Shown here in pieces: positions 1-7,879 of a stretch of 64,000 bases of DNA (its first letter is position 1; every line of letters begins with the position of its first letter). The DNA is taken from positions 351,001-415,000 of the forward strand of contig NZ_AP022853.1 of NCBI RefSeq assembly GCF_011764585.1. Direction: 5' to 3'. The DNA is from Sulfurimicrobium lacus (GTDB lineage: Bacteria > Pseudomonadota > Gammaproteobacteria > Burkholderiales > Sulfuricellaceae). Both the position numbers and the translations under genes were made by a program. Under the pieces are notes generated by a model that was not told the origin of the DNA, did no database searches, and saw nothing but the letters and a program-made list of their open reading frames with translations.

Positions 1-219
1 CCGGCCATGGCGGAATGGGCGCAAGCCCTGAGCGACAGCTATCGCCCCCACACCCTGGTGTTCGCCATACCGAACGGTGTTCAGGGGCTGCCGGGGGCAT
101 TGGCTAAATCGGAAAGCGAGTCGGTCAACGCCTGGGTGTGCCAGGGCGTTAAATGCTTATCGCCCATCGCCGAGTTGCCTGAACTGCGAAAGGCTTGCAA
201 TGGCGGCGGGTTGGTTTAA
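1..219 (+). CDS. C-terminal end of a YyaL/DUF255-type thioredoxin-domain protein (partial)
   Basis: The reading frame is open from the first base and ends with TAA at 217-219, so the gene starts upstream of the window. The last residues (AWVCQGVKCLSPIAELPEL) resemble the C-terminus of the large YyaL/SPATA20 proteins, which join an N-terminal thioredoxin-like domain to a glycosidase-like barrel and end in a similar C-x4-C-x-x-P stretch. Only about 72 residues are visible and none belongs to a catalytic domain, so the family call rests on this tail. The ATG at 7 is an internal methionine, not a likely start. Confidence 0.6.
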   Translation, partial: PAMAEWAQALSDSYRPHTLVFAIPNGVQGLPGALAKSESESVNAWVCQGVKCLSPIAELPELRKACNGGGLV

Positions 220-281
220 GATATCGCACCCCGGTTTTTGTGGTTGAGCAATAAATCTTATTTATTAATTAAGGAGTTAGT

Positions 282-614
282 ATGAAAGCAACTTGGTTGG
301 GAATGGCCGCTGCGGCTGCCCTGTTGGTGTCCGGTCACGCCAGTGCTGCGGCGGACGATGCTGCGATGCAAGCGCTGGCGACCAAGAGCGCCTGCATGAG
401 CTGCCACGGCCTGGATCACAAGATCGTCGGCCCGGCCTACAAGGACGTTGCCGCCAAGTACAAGGGCGACAAGGGCGCCGAAGCCAAGCTGGCAGCCAAG
501 GTCAAGGCCGGCGGCAAGGGCGTGTGGGGCGAGATCCCGATGCCGCCGAACGCCGCGGTCAAGGACGAGGACATCAAGTCCCTGGTGCACTGGGTGCTGA
601 CCCGCAAGTACTAA
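282..614 (+). CDS. Small class I cytochrome c (c-551/c-552 type)
   Basis: A 110-residue periplasmic electron carrier. Residues 1-22 are a signal peptide ending in ASA. The haem site is CMSCH at 38-42, and the sixth ligand is most likely Met87 in IPMPPN, the usual layout of c-551/c-552 cytochromes that pass electrons from the bc1 complex to terminal oxidases or reductases. The mature protein of about 88 residues fits the family. AAGGAG lies a short distance upstream of the ATG. A strong terminator follows directly, so the gene is probably monocistronic. The actual redox partner cannot be read from the sequence. Confidence 0.93.
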   Translation: MKATWLGMAAAAALLVSGHASAAADDAAMQALATKSACMSCHGLDHKIVGPAYKDVAAKYKGDKGAEAKLAAKVKAGGKGVWGEIPMPPNAAVKDEDIKSLVHWVLTRKY

Positions 615-636
615 AGAAGCGCCGCATGCTTCGACA

Positions 637-668
637 AAAGCCAGCCTTCGGGCTGGCTTTTGTTTTTT
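637..668 (+). terminator. Rho-independent terminator of the cytochrome c gene
   Basis: AAAAGCCAGCC, loop TTCG, GGCTGGCTTTT, then a T-rich tail. An 11-bp perfect stem with a UUCG tetraloop, 22 bases after the cytochrome stop codon. Confidence 0.92.
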
Positions 669-728
669 CGGGCGTCGAAATTCGCTAGAATGCGTGCTTA
701 CGCTGGAAAACATTAAAGGGAGACCGAT

Positions 729-1904
729 TTGAAATCACGCCTGCTGGCTTTGCTGCTTTCTGCCTTGCTGTTCAACCTGGCCGCCTGCGGCAAAAAGGAC
801 GCCTCGCCCGCTGCCGGCGGCGAGGAAGTCATCAGGATCGGCGCGATCCAGCCGCTGACCGGACCGCAGGCGCACCTCGGCAAGGACAACGAAAACGGCA
901 CCCGCATGGCCATCGACGACGCCAACGCCGCGGGGACCACCATCGGCGGGAAGAAGGTCAGGTTCGAACTGGTCAGCGAGGACGATCAGGCCGATCCCAG
1001 AACCGCCACCGTCGTGGCGCAGAAGCTGGTGGACGCGGGCGTGCGCGGCATTATCGGCCACCTCAATTCCGGCACCACCATTCCCGCCTCGAAAATCTAT
1101 TACGACGCGGGCATTGTGCAGATCTCGCCTTCCGCCACCAACCCCAAGTACACCGAGCAGGGATTCAAGACCGCGTTCCGCGTGATGCCCAACGACGTGC
1201 AGCAGGGCAAGGTGCTGGGCGACTACGCCGTGAACCGCCTGGGGGGGAAGAAAATCGCCATCATCGACGACCGCACCGCTTACGGGCAAGGTGTGGCGGA
1301 CCAGTTCGAGAAAGCGGCCAAGGCAGCCGGCGCCGAAATCGTGGCGCGCGAATTCACCACGGACAAATCCACCGACTTCATGGCGATTCTCACCGCCGTC
1401 AAGGCCAAAAACCCGGATATCCTGTTCTTCGGCGGCATGGATGCCCAGGGCGGGCCGATGATCAAGCAGTTCAAGTCCATCGGACTGAACGCCAAATTCC
1501 TCACCGCCGACGGCGGCAGCACGCCCGAGTTCATCAAGCTGTCCGGCGGCGCGGCCGAAGGCGCATACAGTTCCCTGCCCGGCCTGCCGCTCGACAAGAT
1601 GCCCGGCGGCAAGGACTTCGCCGAAAGATTCACCGCCAAATACGGCCAGATCCAGCTCTACGCGCCCTATTGCTACGATGCGGTCGGCGTGATGATCGCC
1701 GCGATGCAGAAAGCCGGCTCGAGCGACCCGGCGAAATACCAGCCAGCGCTTGCAGGCATTTCGTATGACGGCGTGACGGCGAAAGTCAGCTTCGACCAGA
1801 AAGGCGACATCAAGGACGGCGCCATCACCCTGTACCAGGTCAAGAACGGCAAGTGGCAGGTGATCGAAACAGTGGGCGGCCCCGCCTCAGCTTCAGCCAA
1901 GTAA
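729..1904 (+). CDS. Branched-chain amino acid (Liv-type) ABC transporter substrate-binding lipoprotein
   Basis: A 391-residue type I periplasmic binding protein of the LivJ/LivK family, captured at the membrane by a lipid anchor: the signal peptide ends in the lipobox LAAC with Cys20. The mature part opens with IRIGAIQPLTGPQAHLG, the usual beginning of these receptors. The start is TTG at 729, because AGGGAG at 717-722 is correctly spaced and the signal peptide begins there. It heads the five-gene transporter cluster, 3 bases before livH. Family members bind leucine, isoleucine and valine but also amides, urea or aromatic acids, so the ligand is not certain. Confidence 0.93.
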   Translation: MKSRLLALLLSALLFNLAACGKKDASPAAGGEEVIRIGAIQPLTGPQAHLGKDNENGTRMAIDDANAAGTTIGGKKVRFELVSEDDQADPRTATVVAQKLVDAGVRGIIGHLNSGTTIPASKIYYDAGIVQISPSATNPKYTEQGFKTAFRVMPNDVQQGKVLGDYAVNRLGGKKIAIIDDRTAYGQGVADQFEKAAKAAGAEIVAREFTTDKSTDFMAILTAVKAKNPDILFFGGMDAQGGPMIKQFKSIGLNAKFLTADGGSTPEFIKLSGGAAEGAYSSLPGLPLDKMPGGKDFAERFTAKYGQIQLYAPYCYDAVGVMIAAMQKAGSSDPAKYQPALAGISYDGVTAKVSFDQKGDIKDGAITLYQVKNGKWQVIETVGGPASASAK

Positions 1905-1907
1905 GCC

Positions 1908-2837
1908 TTGGACATCTTCCTCCAGCAACTCATCAACGGCCTGGTGCTGGGCAGCGTCTATGCCCTGATCGCCTTGGGCTATACCATGGTGTACGGCATT
2001 CTCGAGCTGATCAACTTCGCCCACGGCGAGGTGGTGATGATCGGCGCCATGGTGACCCTGGCCGTGGTCAACGCGCTCATGGCCAGCGGGGTGGACCTGC
2101 CCGGCGTGGTGGTCGTGGCGGGCGGCGTGCTGGTGGCGGTGCCGGTGTGCATGGCGCTGGGCTTTGCCATCGAGCGCGTCGCCTACCGGCCTCTGCGCCG
2201 TGCGCCGCGCCTGGCGCCGCTGATCACCGCCATCGGCGTGTCCATCGTGCTGCAGAACGTCGCCATGATCATCTGGGGGCGCTCCTACATTTCCTTCCCG
2301 CCCATCCTGCCGGCCACGCGCCACGACATTGCCGGGGCCGGCGTCACCGACCTGCAGATCTTCATTTTCCTGCTGGCGCTGGTGTTGATGGCGGGGCTGG
2401 TATTGCTGGTGCAGAAAACCCGCATCGGAAGGGGCATGCGCGCCACCGCCCAGGCGCCGGAAATCGCCGGGCTGATGGGGGTGAACGTCAATGCCGTGAT
2501 CTCCTTCACCTTCATCCTCGGCTCGGCGCTGGCCGCGATCGCGGGGGTGATGGTGAGCGCCTACTACGGCATCGCGCATTATTACATGGGCTTTCTGCTC
2601 GGCCTCAAGGCATTTACCGCGGCGGTGCTGGGCGGCATCGGCAACATCGCCGGGGCCATGCTGGGCGGCTTGCTGCTGGGGGTGATCGAAAGCATGGCCG
2701 CCGGCTACATCGGCGACATCACCGGCGGTTTTCTCGGCAGCCACTATCAGGACGTGTTCGCCTTTTTCGTGCTGATCGGCGTGCTGGTGTTCCGGCCCTC
2801 GGGTCTGCTCGGCGAGCGCGTGGCGGAACGACCATGA
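1908..2837 (+). CDS. livH: Branched-chain amino acid ABC transporter permease LivH
   Basis: A 309-residue integral membrane permease with about eight hydrophobic segments. The opening (QQLINGLVLGSVYALIALG, then TMVYGILELINFAHGE) is the LivH signature. It forms the inner-membrane channel together with LivM. Translation starts at TTG 1908, 3 bases after the receptor stop codon, and the stop overlaps the livM ATG (ATGA), which points to translational coupling. The receptor gene also uses TTG, so the first two genes of the operon both have weak start codons. Confidence 0.95.
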   Translation: MDIFLQQLINGLVLGSVYALIALGYTMVYGILELINFAHGEVVMIGAMVTLAVVNALMASGVDLPGVVVVAGGVLVAVPVCMALGFAIERVAYRPLRRAPRLAPLITAIGVSIVLQNVAMIIWGRSYISFPPILPATRHDIAGAGVTDLQIFIFLLALVLMAGLVLLVQKTRIGRGMRATAQAPEIAGLMGVNVNAVISFTFILGSALAAIAGVMVSAYYGIAHYYMGFLLGLKAFTAAVLGGIGNIAGAMLGGLLLGVIESMAAGYIGDITGGFLGSHYQDVFAFFVLIGVLVFRPSGLLGERVAERP

Positions 2838-3949
2838 ACTGGCAGCGTGTGAAGTCCGACCGCCGCGCCGCGCTGGTCGCGTTCGTCGCGCTCGGCCTGC
2901 TGCTGGCAGCGGCGCCCTTCCTGGTCGGCGCCGGGCTCGGCAACGGCTGGGTGCGCATCCTCGACTTCACCCTGCTCTACGTCATGCTGGCGCTGGGGCT
3001 CAACATCGTCGTGGGCTACGCCGGGCTGCTCGACCTGGGCTATGTCGCGTTCTACGCCGTCGGCGCCTATCTCTATGCCCTGCTGGCTTCGCCGCAGTTC
3101 GGCCTGCATCTTCCCGTCTGGCTCATCCTGCCTCTGGGCGCGCTGGTCGCCGGCCTGTTCGGCATGACGCTGGGCGCGCCGACCCTGCGGCTGCGCGGCG
3201 ACTACCTCGCCATCGTCACCCTGGGGTTCGGCGAGATCATCCGCATCTTTCTCAACAACCTCGATGCGCCGGTCAATATCACCAACGGGCCGCAGGGCAT
3301 CAACCTGATCGACCCGATCGCCCTCGGCGGCGTTTCCCTGAGCCAGTCCTTTTCCCTGTTCGGCATGCAGGTGCCCGGCATCTATGCCTACTACTACCTG
3401 TTCCTGGCGCTGGCGCTGCTGATCGTGTTCATTTCCCTGCGCCTGCAGGACTCGCGCATCGGCCGCGCCTGGGTGGCGATCCGCGAGGACGAGGTGGCGG
3501 CCGAGGCGATGGGCATCAACACGCGCAACGTCAAGCTGCTGGCCTTCGCCATGGGCGCGAGTTTCGGCGGCATTTCCGGCGGCCTGTTCGCCGGTTTCCA
3601 GGGCTTCGTCAGCCCGGAAAGCTTCAACCTGATGGAATCGGTGATGATCCTGTGCATGGTGGTGCTGGGCGGCATGGGGCATATTCCCGGCGTGATCCTC
3701 GGCGCCATCCTGCTCACCGTGCTGCCCGAAGCCCTGCGCTACATCGGCCCGCTCGAGCAGGCCCTGTTCGGCCGCGTGGTGGTGGACCCGGCCGACCTGC
3801 GCATGCTGATTTTCGGACTGGCGCTGATCGTGGTGATGATATTCCGCCCCGCCGGCCTGTGGCCGTCGAAGACGCGGCGCCGCGAATTCGACAGCGAACC
3901 GTCGGTGCTGGAGCACGAGCAGGAGGCCTTGTATGACGCATCCCGTTAA
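2834..3949 (+). CDS. livM: Branched-chain amino acid ABC transporter permease LivM
   Basis: A 371-residue permease, partner of LivH. After a short cytoplasmic N-terminus it has about ten hydrophobic segments and the LivM motifs LNIVVGYAGLLDLGYVAFYA and TLRLRGDYLAIVTLGFGEI. The same frame stays open far upstream, but that part is read out of frame through livH and has no membrane-protein character; ATG 2834, overlapping the livH stop, is the real start. The C-terminal 20 residues are hydrophilic. The 3' end overlaps livG by 17 bases. Confidence 0.95.
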   Translation: MNWQRVKSDRRAALVAFVALGLLLAAAPFLVGAGLGNGWVRILDFTLLYVMLALGLNIVVGYAGLLDLGYVAFYAVGAYLYALLASPQFGLHLPVWLILPLGALVAGLFGMTLGAPTLRLRGDYLAIVTLGFGEIIRIFLNNLDAPVNITNGPQGINLIDPIALGGVSLSQSFSLFGMQVPGIYAYYYLFLALALLIVFISLRLQDSRIGRAWVAIREDEVAAEAMGINTRNVKLLAFAMGASFGGISGGLFAGFQGFVSPESFNLMESVMILCMVVLGGMGHIPGVILGAILLTVLPEALRYIGPLEQALFGRVVVDPADLRMLIFGLALIVVMIFRPAGLWPSKTRRREFDSEPSVLEHEQEALYDASR

Positions 3950-4712
3950 TGGTCTGCTGCGCGCCGAAAAAGTGAGCAAGCACTTCGGCGGACTCGCGGC
4001 GCTGAGCGATGTGTCGTTCGATATCCGGGCCGGCGACATCCATGGCCTGATCGGCCCCAACGGCGCGGGTAAGACGACCCTGTTCAACGTGCTGACCGGC
4101 CTCTACACTCCCAATGCCGGACACATCACCCTCGACGGCCACGTCCTGCACGGCCATAAACCGAGTCAGGTGACGCGTCTGGGGCTGGCGCGCACGTTCC
4201 AGAACATCCGCCTGTTCGCCAACATGACCGCGCTGGAAAACGTCATGGTTGGGCGTCATGTCCGCACCCATGCCGGCGTGCTCGGCGCCATCCTGCGTGG
4301 CGCGCGGACGCGCGGGGAGGAGGCCGCCATCCGGGGCCGTGCCCGCGAACTCCTCGCGTATGTCGGCATCGCCCGGCATGAAAATGCCCTGGCGAAAAAC
4401 CTCTCCTACGGCGACCAGCGCCGCCTGGAAATCGCCCGTGCGCTGGCCACCGAGCCCAAACTGCTGGCGCTCGACGAACCGGCCGCCGGCATGAACCCGA
4501 GCGAGACCGTGGTCCTGAAAGAACTGCTGCAGAAGATCCGCGCCGATGGCGTGACGCTGCTGCTGATCGAGCACGACATGAAGCTGGTCATGGGCTTGTG
4601 CGACCGCGTGGTGGTGCTGGATTACGGCAAGAAAATCGCCGAGGGTACGCCCGCCGAAGTGCAGCGCGACCCCAAGGTGATCGAAGCCTACCTGGGAGGC
4701 GCGACGGCATGA
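3933..4712 (+). CDS. livG: Branched-chain amino acid ABC transporter ATP-binding protein LivG
   Basis: A 259-residue cytoplasmic ATPase subunit. Walker A is GPNGAGKTT at 41-49, the signature motif is LSYGD at 157-161 followed by QRRLEIARAL, Walker B is LLALDEP at 177-183, and the switch histidine is in LLIEHDM. The LSYGD variant and the C-terminal PAEVQRDPKVIEAYLGG are typical of LivG. It pairs with LivF to drive LivHM. Its start lies inside the end of livM and its stop overlaps the livF ATG. Confidence 0.96.
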   Translation: MTHPVNGLLRAEKVSKHFGGLAALSDVSFDIRAGDIHGLIGPNGAGKTTLFNVLTGLYTPNAGHITLDGHVLHGHKPSQVTRLGLARTFQNIRLFANMTALENVMVGRHVRTHAGVLGAILRGARTRGEEAAIRGRARELLAYVGIARHENALAKNLSYGDQRRLEIARALATEPKLLALDEPAAGMNPSETVVLKELLQKIRADGVTLLLIEHDMKLVMGLCDRVVVLDYGKKIAEGTPAEVQRDPKVIEAYLGGATA

Positions 4713-5413
4713 TGCTGGAAGTACGCGGCCTGTCCGTTTCCTACGGCGGCATCCAGGCCGTCAAGGGCATCGACCTGGAAGTCGCCGCAGGGGAACTGGT
4801 GTGCCTGATCGGCGCCAACGGCGCAGGCAAGACCACCACCCTCAAGGCCCTGTCGCGCATGCTGCCGGCCAAGGGGAAAATCCTTTACCAGGGCCAGTCG
4901 ATCGGCGACCTGCCGGTGTTCGAACTGGTGCGCCAGGGCATCGCGCTGGTGCCGGAAGGGCGCGGCATTTTCGGCCGCCTCACGGTGGAAGAAAACCTGC
5001 TCATGGGCGCATACAGCCGCGACGACGGCGCCGCCATCCGGCGCGACCTGGAACGCAGCTACCACCTCTTCCCGCGCCTGGCCGAACGCAAGCTGCAGCA
5101 GGCCGGCACCCTGTCCGGCGGCGAGCAGCAGATGCTCGCCATCGCCCGTGCCCTGATGAGCAAACCGCGGCTGCTGTTCCTCGACGAGCCGAGCATGGGC
5201 CTGGCCCCGCTGATGGTGGAAAAAATCTTCGCCACCATCCGCGCCATCTCGGACGAGGGCGTGACCGTCCTGCTTGTGGAACAGAACGCCAAACTGGCGC
5301 TGGAAATCAGCCATCGCGCTTATGTCATGGAAAGCGGCGCGATCTGCCTGTCCGGCGCGTCCGCTGCGCTGCTCCATGATCCTCAGGTACGCCACGCCTA
5401 CCTGGGGGAATAG
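4709..5413 (+). CDS. livF: Branched-chain amino acid ABC transporter ATP-binding protein LivF
   Basis: A 234-residue ATPase, the second nucleotide-binding subunit of the importer. Walker A GANGAGKTT is at 35-43, LSGGEQQ at 135-141, Walker B reads LLFLDEPSMGLAP, and the switch region is VLLVEQN. The frame is open further upstream inside livG, but ATG 4709 (overlapping the livG TGA) gives the standard LivF N-terminus MLEVRGLSVSYGGI. This completes a receptor-H-M-G-F operon with every junction overlapping or within 3 bases. Confidence 0.96.
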   Translation: MMLEVRGLSVSYGGIQAVKGIDLEVAAGELVCLIGANGAGKTTTLKALSRMLPAKGKILYQGQSIGDLPVFELVRQGIALVPEGRGIFGRLTVEENLLMGAYSRDDGAAIRRDLERSYHLFPRLAERKLQQAGTLSGGEQQMLAIARALMSKPRLLFLDEPSMGLAPLMVEKIFATIRAISDEGVTVLLVEQNAKLALEISHRAYVMESGAICLSGASAALLHDPQVRHAYLGE

Positions 5414-5455
5414 TCTCCCGGGCGAACGCCCTAATGCCCTACAGCGAGTAAACCC

Positions 5456-6220
5456 ATGTCTTTCCGCGCCATCCGCATCCTGTCGCTGCTGATCCTGCTC
5501 GCTGCGGCCGCCGGCATGACTTACTGGGAAGGCATGGTGGTGCGCAACTGGCTGCGGCCGCTGGAAGTGACCATCTACCCTGTGAACGGCGACGGCACGG
5601 CGGAAGTCGACGAATATATCGCCGGCCTGAAGCAGGAGCACTTTCAGGAAATCGGCAGCTTCATCGCCAGTCAGTACGAACGCTATCGCGGCAAAGCCCT
5701 GCCGCCAGTGAACATCCGCCTTGCCCGGGAAATAAAAACGCTCCCGCCGATGCCGCCGGACGGCCGTCCTTCGGCCCTCTCGGCCATCCGGTGGAGCCTC
5801 GGGTTGCGCTACTACACTTACAAACACACGCCCTTCTGGGGCAGCCTCGGCACGGTCCGCTTGTTCGTGGTGTATCACCGCGGAGAGGACGGCAAGGCGC
5901 TGCAGCACTCGCTCGGCTTGCACAAGGGACTGGTGGGGGTGGTGCATGCCTTCGCCCAGGCCAGACAGAATGCGCAGAACAACGTGGTCATCACACACGA
6001 GCTGTTTCACGCCCTGGGCGCCTCGGACAAGTACGACGCCGCCAACCAGCCGCTCTACCCGGAAGGCTTCGGCGAGCGCGGCGATGGGCCGCATTACCCG
6101 CAGCGTACGGCCGAAATCATGGCGGGGCGCATTGCCATTGCGCCGGATGAGGCGCGAATTCCGGTGGGGCTGGAGGCTTGTGTGGTGGGGTATAAGACGG
6201 CCTGGGAAATTAACTGGTGA
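5456..6220 (+). CDS. Membrane-anchored protein with metzincin-like zinc motif
   Basis: A 254-residue protein not recognised as a named family. Residues 8-24 form one N-terminal hydrophobic segment (uncleaved anchor or signal). The key feature is HELFHALGASD at 181-191, which matches the metzincin pattern HExxHxxGxxD: two histidines and an aspartate as zinc ligands, Glu182 as catalytic base. EIMAG with Met222 lies 31 residues later, where metzincins have their Met-turn. This suggests an extracytoplasmic zinc protease. It starts 42 bases after livF on the same strand and could be co-transcribed, but nothing shows a functional link to the importer. Confidence 0.7.
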   Translation: MSFRAIRILSLLILLAAAAGMTYWEGMVVRNWLRPLEVTIYPVNGDGTAEVDEYIAGLKQEHFQEIGSFIASQYERYRGKALPPVNIRLAREIKTLPPMPPDGRPSALSAIRWSLGLRYYTYKHTPFWGSLGTVRLFVVYHRGEDGKALQHSLGLHKGLVGVVHAFAQARQNAQNNVVITHELFHALGASDKYDAANQPLYPEGFGERGDGPHYPQRTAEIMAGRIAIAPDEARIPVGLEACVVGYKTAWEINW

Positions 6221-6298
6221 AATTTGGCCTGGCTTTTATGCTGGGGCTGAATGCGCTTTGCGCATGGATGATTGGGTGCCGGGGCCGCCCGGCGAGCG

Positions 6299-6333
6299 GG
6301 TTACTTCTTTTGTTTCGCCAAAAGAAGATAACC
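6299..6333 (+). repeat. Hairpin repeat (GGTTA...TAACC type)
   Basis: An inverted repeat: GGTTACTTCTTTTG faces CAAAAGAAGATAACC across a six-base loop. A related hairpin (GGTTACC ... GGTAACC, 8107-8140) lies inside the second large repeat copy, so this is a dispersed hairpin type. It lies 79 bases after the metzincin-like gene and could act as a transcript 3' end, but it lacks a clear T tract. Confidence 0.7.
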
Positions 6334-6369
6334 AAGAAAAGGCGACCCCCTGCGCCGCCCTACGGGTAC

Positions 6370-6494
6370 CTTCGGTTTAGTCAGCAAATTGGGCGTCTGC
6401 GCAACTCGCCCTAACAGCCCACACAAGACGTGGGCTGTCGCGGAGCTCAGACAAGGCGCAGCCGACTGCCCCCAATTTGCTGACTAAACCGAAG
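6370..6494. repeat. Inverted repeat with 24-bp perfect arms
   Basis: The arms at 6370-6393 (beginning CTTCGGTTTAGTCAGC) and 6471-6494 are perfect reverse complements. The 77-base interior holds a second hairpin, ACAGCCCAC (6414-6422) with GTGGGCTGT (6430-6438). No ORF with coding character lies inside. The structure abuts repeat copy A and may form one side of it. Confidence 0.8.
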
Positions 6495-6760
6495 CGGCGC
6501 AGAAGGGGAAGCGGGTGGTGCGCTGGGACCAAATGTTTTGTCCGTGAACGTGGCGCGGCACCAAATCCCCTCGGTCCACCGCCGAGCAGCGGAGGCGAGC
6601 CGGGGGCAGTCGGCGAGGACTGTCTGAGCGCGCAGCGCGAGTTCCGCAGCCGCCGGGCTGCCCCCGGCAATCAAACACGGTGCGCGGAGCGCATCCAACA
6701 GCAGCTAAATCACAACATGCGGCGCAATGCCCGTTGGTCATTGCGCCCTACGCGGGCTGT
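6490..6760 (+). repeat. Dispersed repeat, copy A (left of the PEP-CTERM gene)
   Basis: About 270 bases closely related, in the same orientation, to 7880-8254. Shared blocks include GACCAAATGTTTT, CCTCGGTCCACCGCCGAGCA, GCGAGTTCCGCAGCCGCC and GGTGCGCGGAGCGCATCCAA. It ends in a hairpin, GGCGCAAT ... ATTGCGCC. Frames open here in several directions but none looks protein-coding. The rest of the gene-free stretch 6221-7007 holds the two structures listed before it, about 140 bases of lower-GC DNA, and the sigma-54 promoter. Confidence 0.85.
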
Positions 6761-6902
6761 TGTACCAAGGCTGCTAACGAAACAGCGGTGTCAGACTTTT
6801 TTACACTTCGCTTGTACGGCGAGCAAAAAGCTTGGTTAGGTTACCGGTGTTATATGTTTAACCATATGAAATTAGATGAAATTCACGAGATTTCCTGGTG
6901 TT

Positions 6903-6919
6903 TGGCGGGATTATTGCTT
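6903..6919 (+). promoter_or_regulatory. Sigma-54 (RpoN) promoter of the PEP-CTERM gene
   Basis: TGGCGGGATTATTGCTT matches the -24/-12 consensus TGGCACGN4TTGCW with exact spacing: GG at 6904-6905 and GC at 6916-6917. Transcription would begin near 6929, leaving a leader of about 80 bases before the ATG at 7008. RpoN control by the PrsK/PrsR pair is established for many PEP-CTERM genes, so site and gene agree. Confidence 0.75.
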
Positions 6920-7007
6920 AAAACAAGGAAAATGGACGGAGGTGATGTGCAGCAAGGCGGCTTGCTTATCTCTCATTCGATCGGTCTAAAACTACTGGAG
7001 CGACAAC

Positions 7008-7784
7008 ATGAAAACCTTAAAAATAAGGGCGATGGTGGCGGCACTCTCCATGATGGCTACAGGGGTCTGTTCGGCAGGTCCAATTTACTGGACCGATTGG
7101 ACCGGGGCAGATCAGGATCCGGGTGCCGGTTTTCAGGGACAGGGTACGATTACCACTCTTAACTCCACTGTTACGGTTACTTACACAAATTCGAGCGGTA
7201 TCGGCTTTTATCAGCCCAGCGGCGGAACCGACTATTGGCAAAATGGCCAATCCGGTCGTAACGACGCCATCTCACCGTATACCAGCAGTGTCGTTGACAA
7301 CAGCCCGACAGGAACAGACATAGTGGCGCTGAGCCACGCGGGCCCACAAACTCTCCAGTTCTCGCAAGCGATTGCTAACCCCGTGTTTGCGTTCGTTAGC
7401 CTTAATGGCAACGGTTATGCTTTCTTGAATCAGGATTTCGTAATTCTTAGCGTTGGTGGCGTCGATGGCAACGCCTGCGGGTATTGGGGGTGCGGCGGCG
7501 TCACGAGATCCGTGGTTGACCTTGGCGGTGGAAATTTCCGCTATGAACTCAATAGCTCAAATGTCGGTGGAAGCGAGCCTCATGGGGCCATCCAATTCAC
7601 CGGTGCATTTGATACGCTCACGTGGAATAGCAGTACCAATGAATACTGGAACGGTTTTACCGTCGGGGTTCAGGGAACGGCTGCTGAAGTTTTCCCGCCG
7701 AATCCAGCCCCGGAACCAGCGACTCTCGCGTTGTTGGGCCTGGGTCTTGCGGGGCTGGGAGTCTCGCGGCGTCGTAAAGTCTAA
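7008..7784 (+). CDS. PEP-CTERM sorting domain-containing secreted protein
   Basis: A 258-residue exported protein. Residues 1-23 are a signal peptide. The body is rich in Gly, Ser, Thr, Asn and aromatic residues, as in extracellular matrix proteins of this class, with no recognised catalytic motif. The C-terminus is a textbook PEP-CTERM signal: PEPATLALLGLGLAGLG from residue 235, then SRRRKV. Such proteins are processed by an exosortase and linked to exopolysaccharide production; no exosortase or eps genes are in this window. The ATG at 7008 follows GGAG and the sigma-54 promoter. Repeat copies flank both sides, so it may have moved as a cassette. Confidence 0.9.
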   Translation: MKTLKIRAMVAALSMMATGVCSAGPIYWTDWTGADQDPGAGFQGQGTITTLNSTVTVTYTNSSGIGFYQPSGGTDYWQNGQSGRNDAISPYTSSVVDNSPTGTDIVALSHAGPQTLQFSQAIANPVFAFVSLNGNGYAFLNQDFVILSVGGVDGNACGYWGCGGVTRSVVDLGGGNFRYELNSSNVGGSEPHGAIQFTGAFDTLTWNSSTNEYWNGFTVGVQGTAAEVFPPNPAPEPATLALLGLGLAGLGVSRRRKV

Positions 7785-7801
7785 CTGCTTTTGTCCTGCA
7801 T

Positions 7802-7828
7802 AAAACGGCGGCTTGACCGCCGTTTTCA
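7802..7828 (+). terminator. Rho-independent terminator of the PEP-CTERM gene
   Basis: AAAACGGCGG, loop CTTGA, CCGCCGTTTT: a 10-bp perfect stem 18 bases after the stop codon. Confidence 0.85.
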
Positions 7829-7879
7829 ATTGCTGAACTCGGACGGGGCGCAGCCGACAAACCCAATTCGCCTGCCAAC

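Noticed and set aside
1853..2833. Long N-terminal extension of the livM frame (698 codons in total)
   Set aside because: It is read out of frame through livH, is Arg/His/Gly-rich without membrane segments, and ATG 2834 overlapping the livH stop gives a normal LivM.
1893..4087. Long minus-strand frames opposite livH-livM (283 and 446 codons)
   Set aside because: His/Gln/Ala/Arg-rich translations typical of the antisense of GC-rich membrane genes; no family resemblance and no start signals.
6221..6860. Several overlapping short frames in both strands of the repeat region
   Set aside because: They coincide with inverted repeats and dispersed repeat copies; parallel frames in copy B carry the same residues only because the DNA is repeated.
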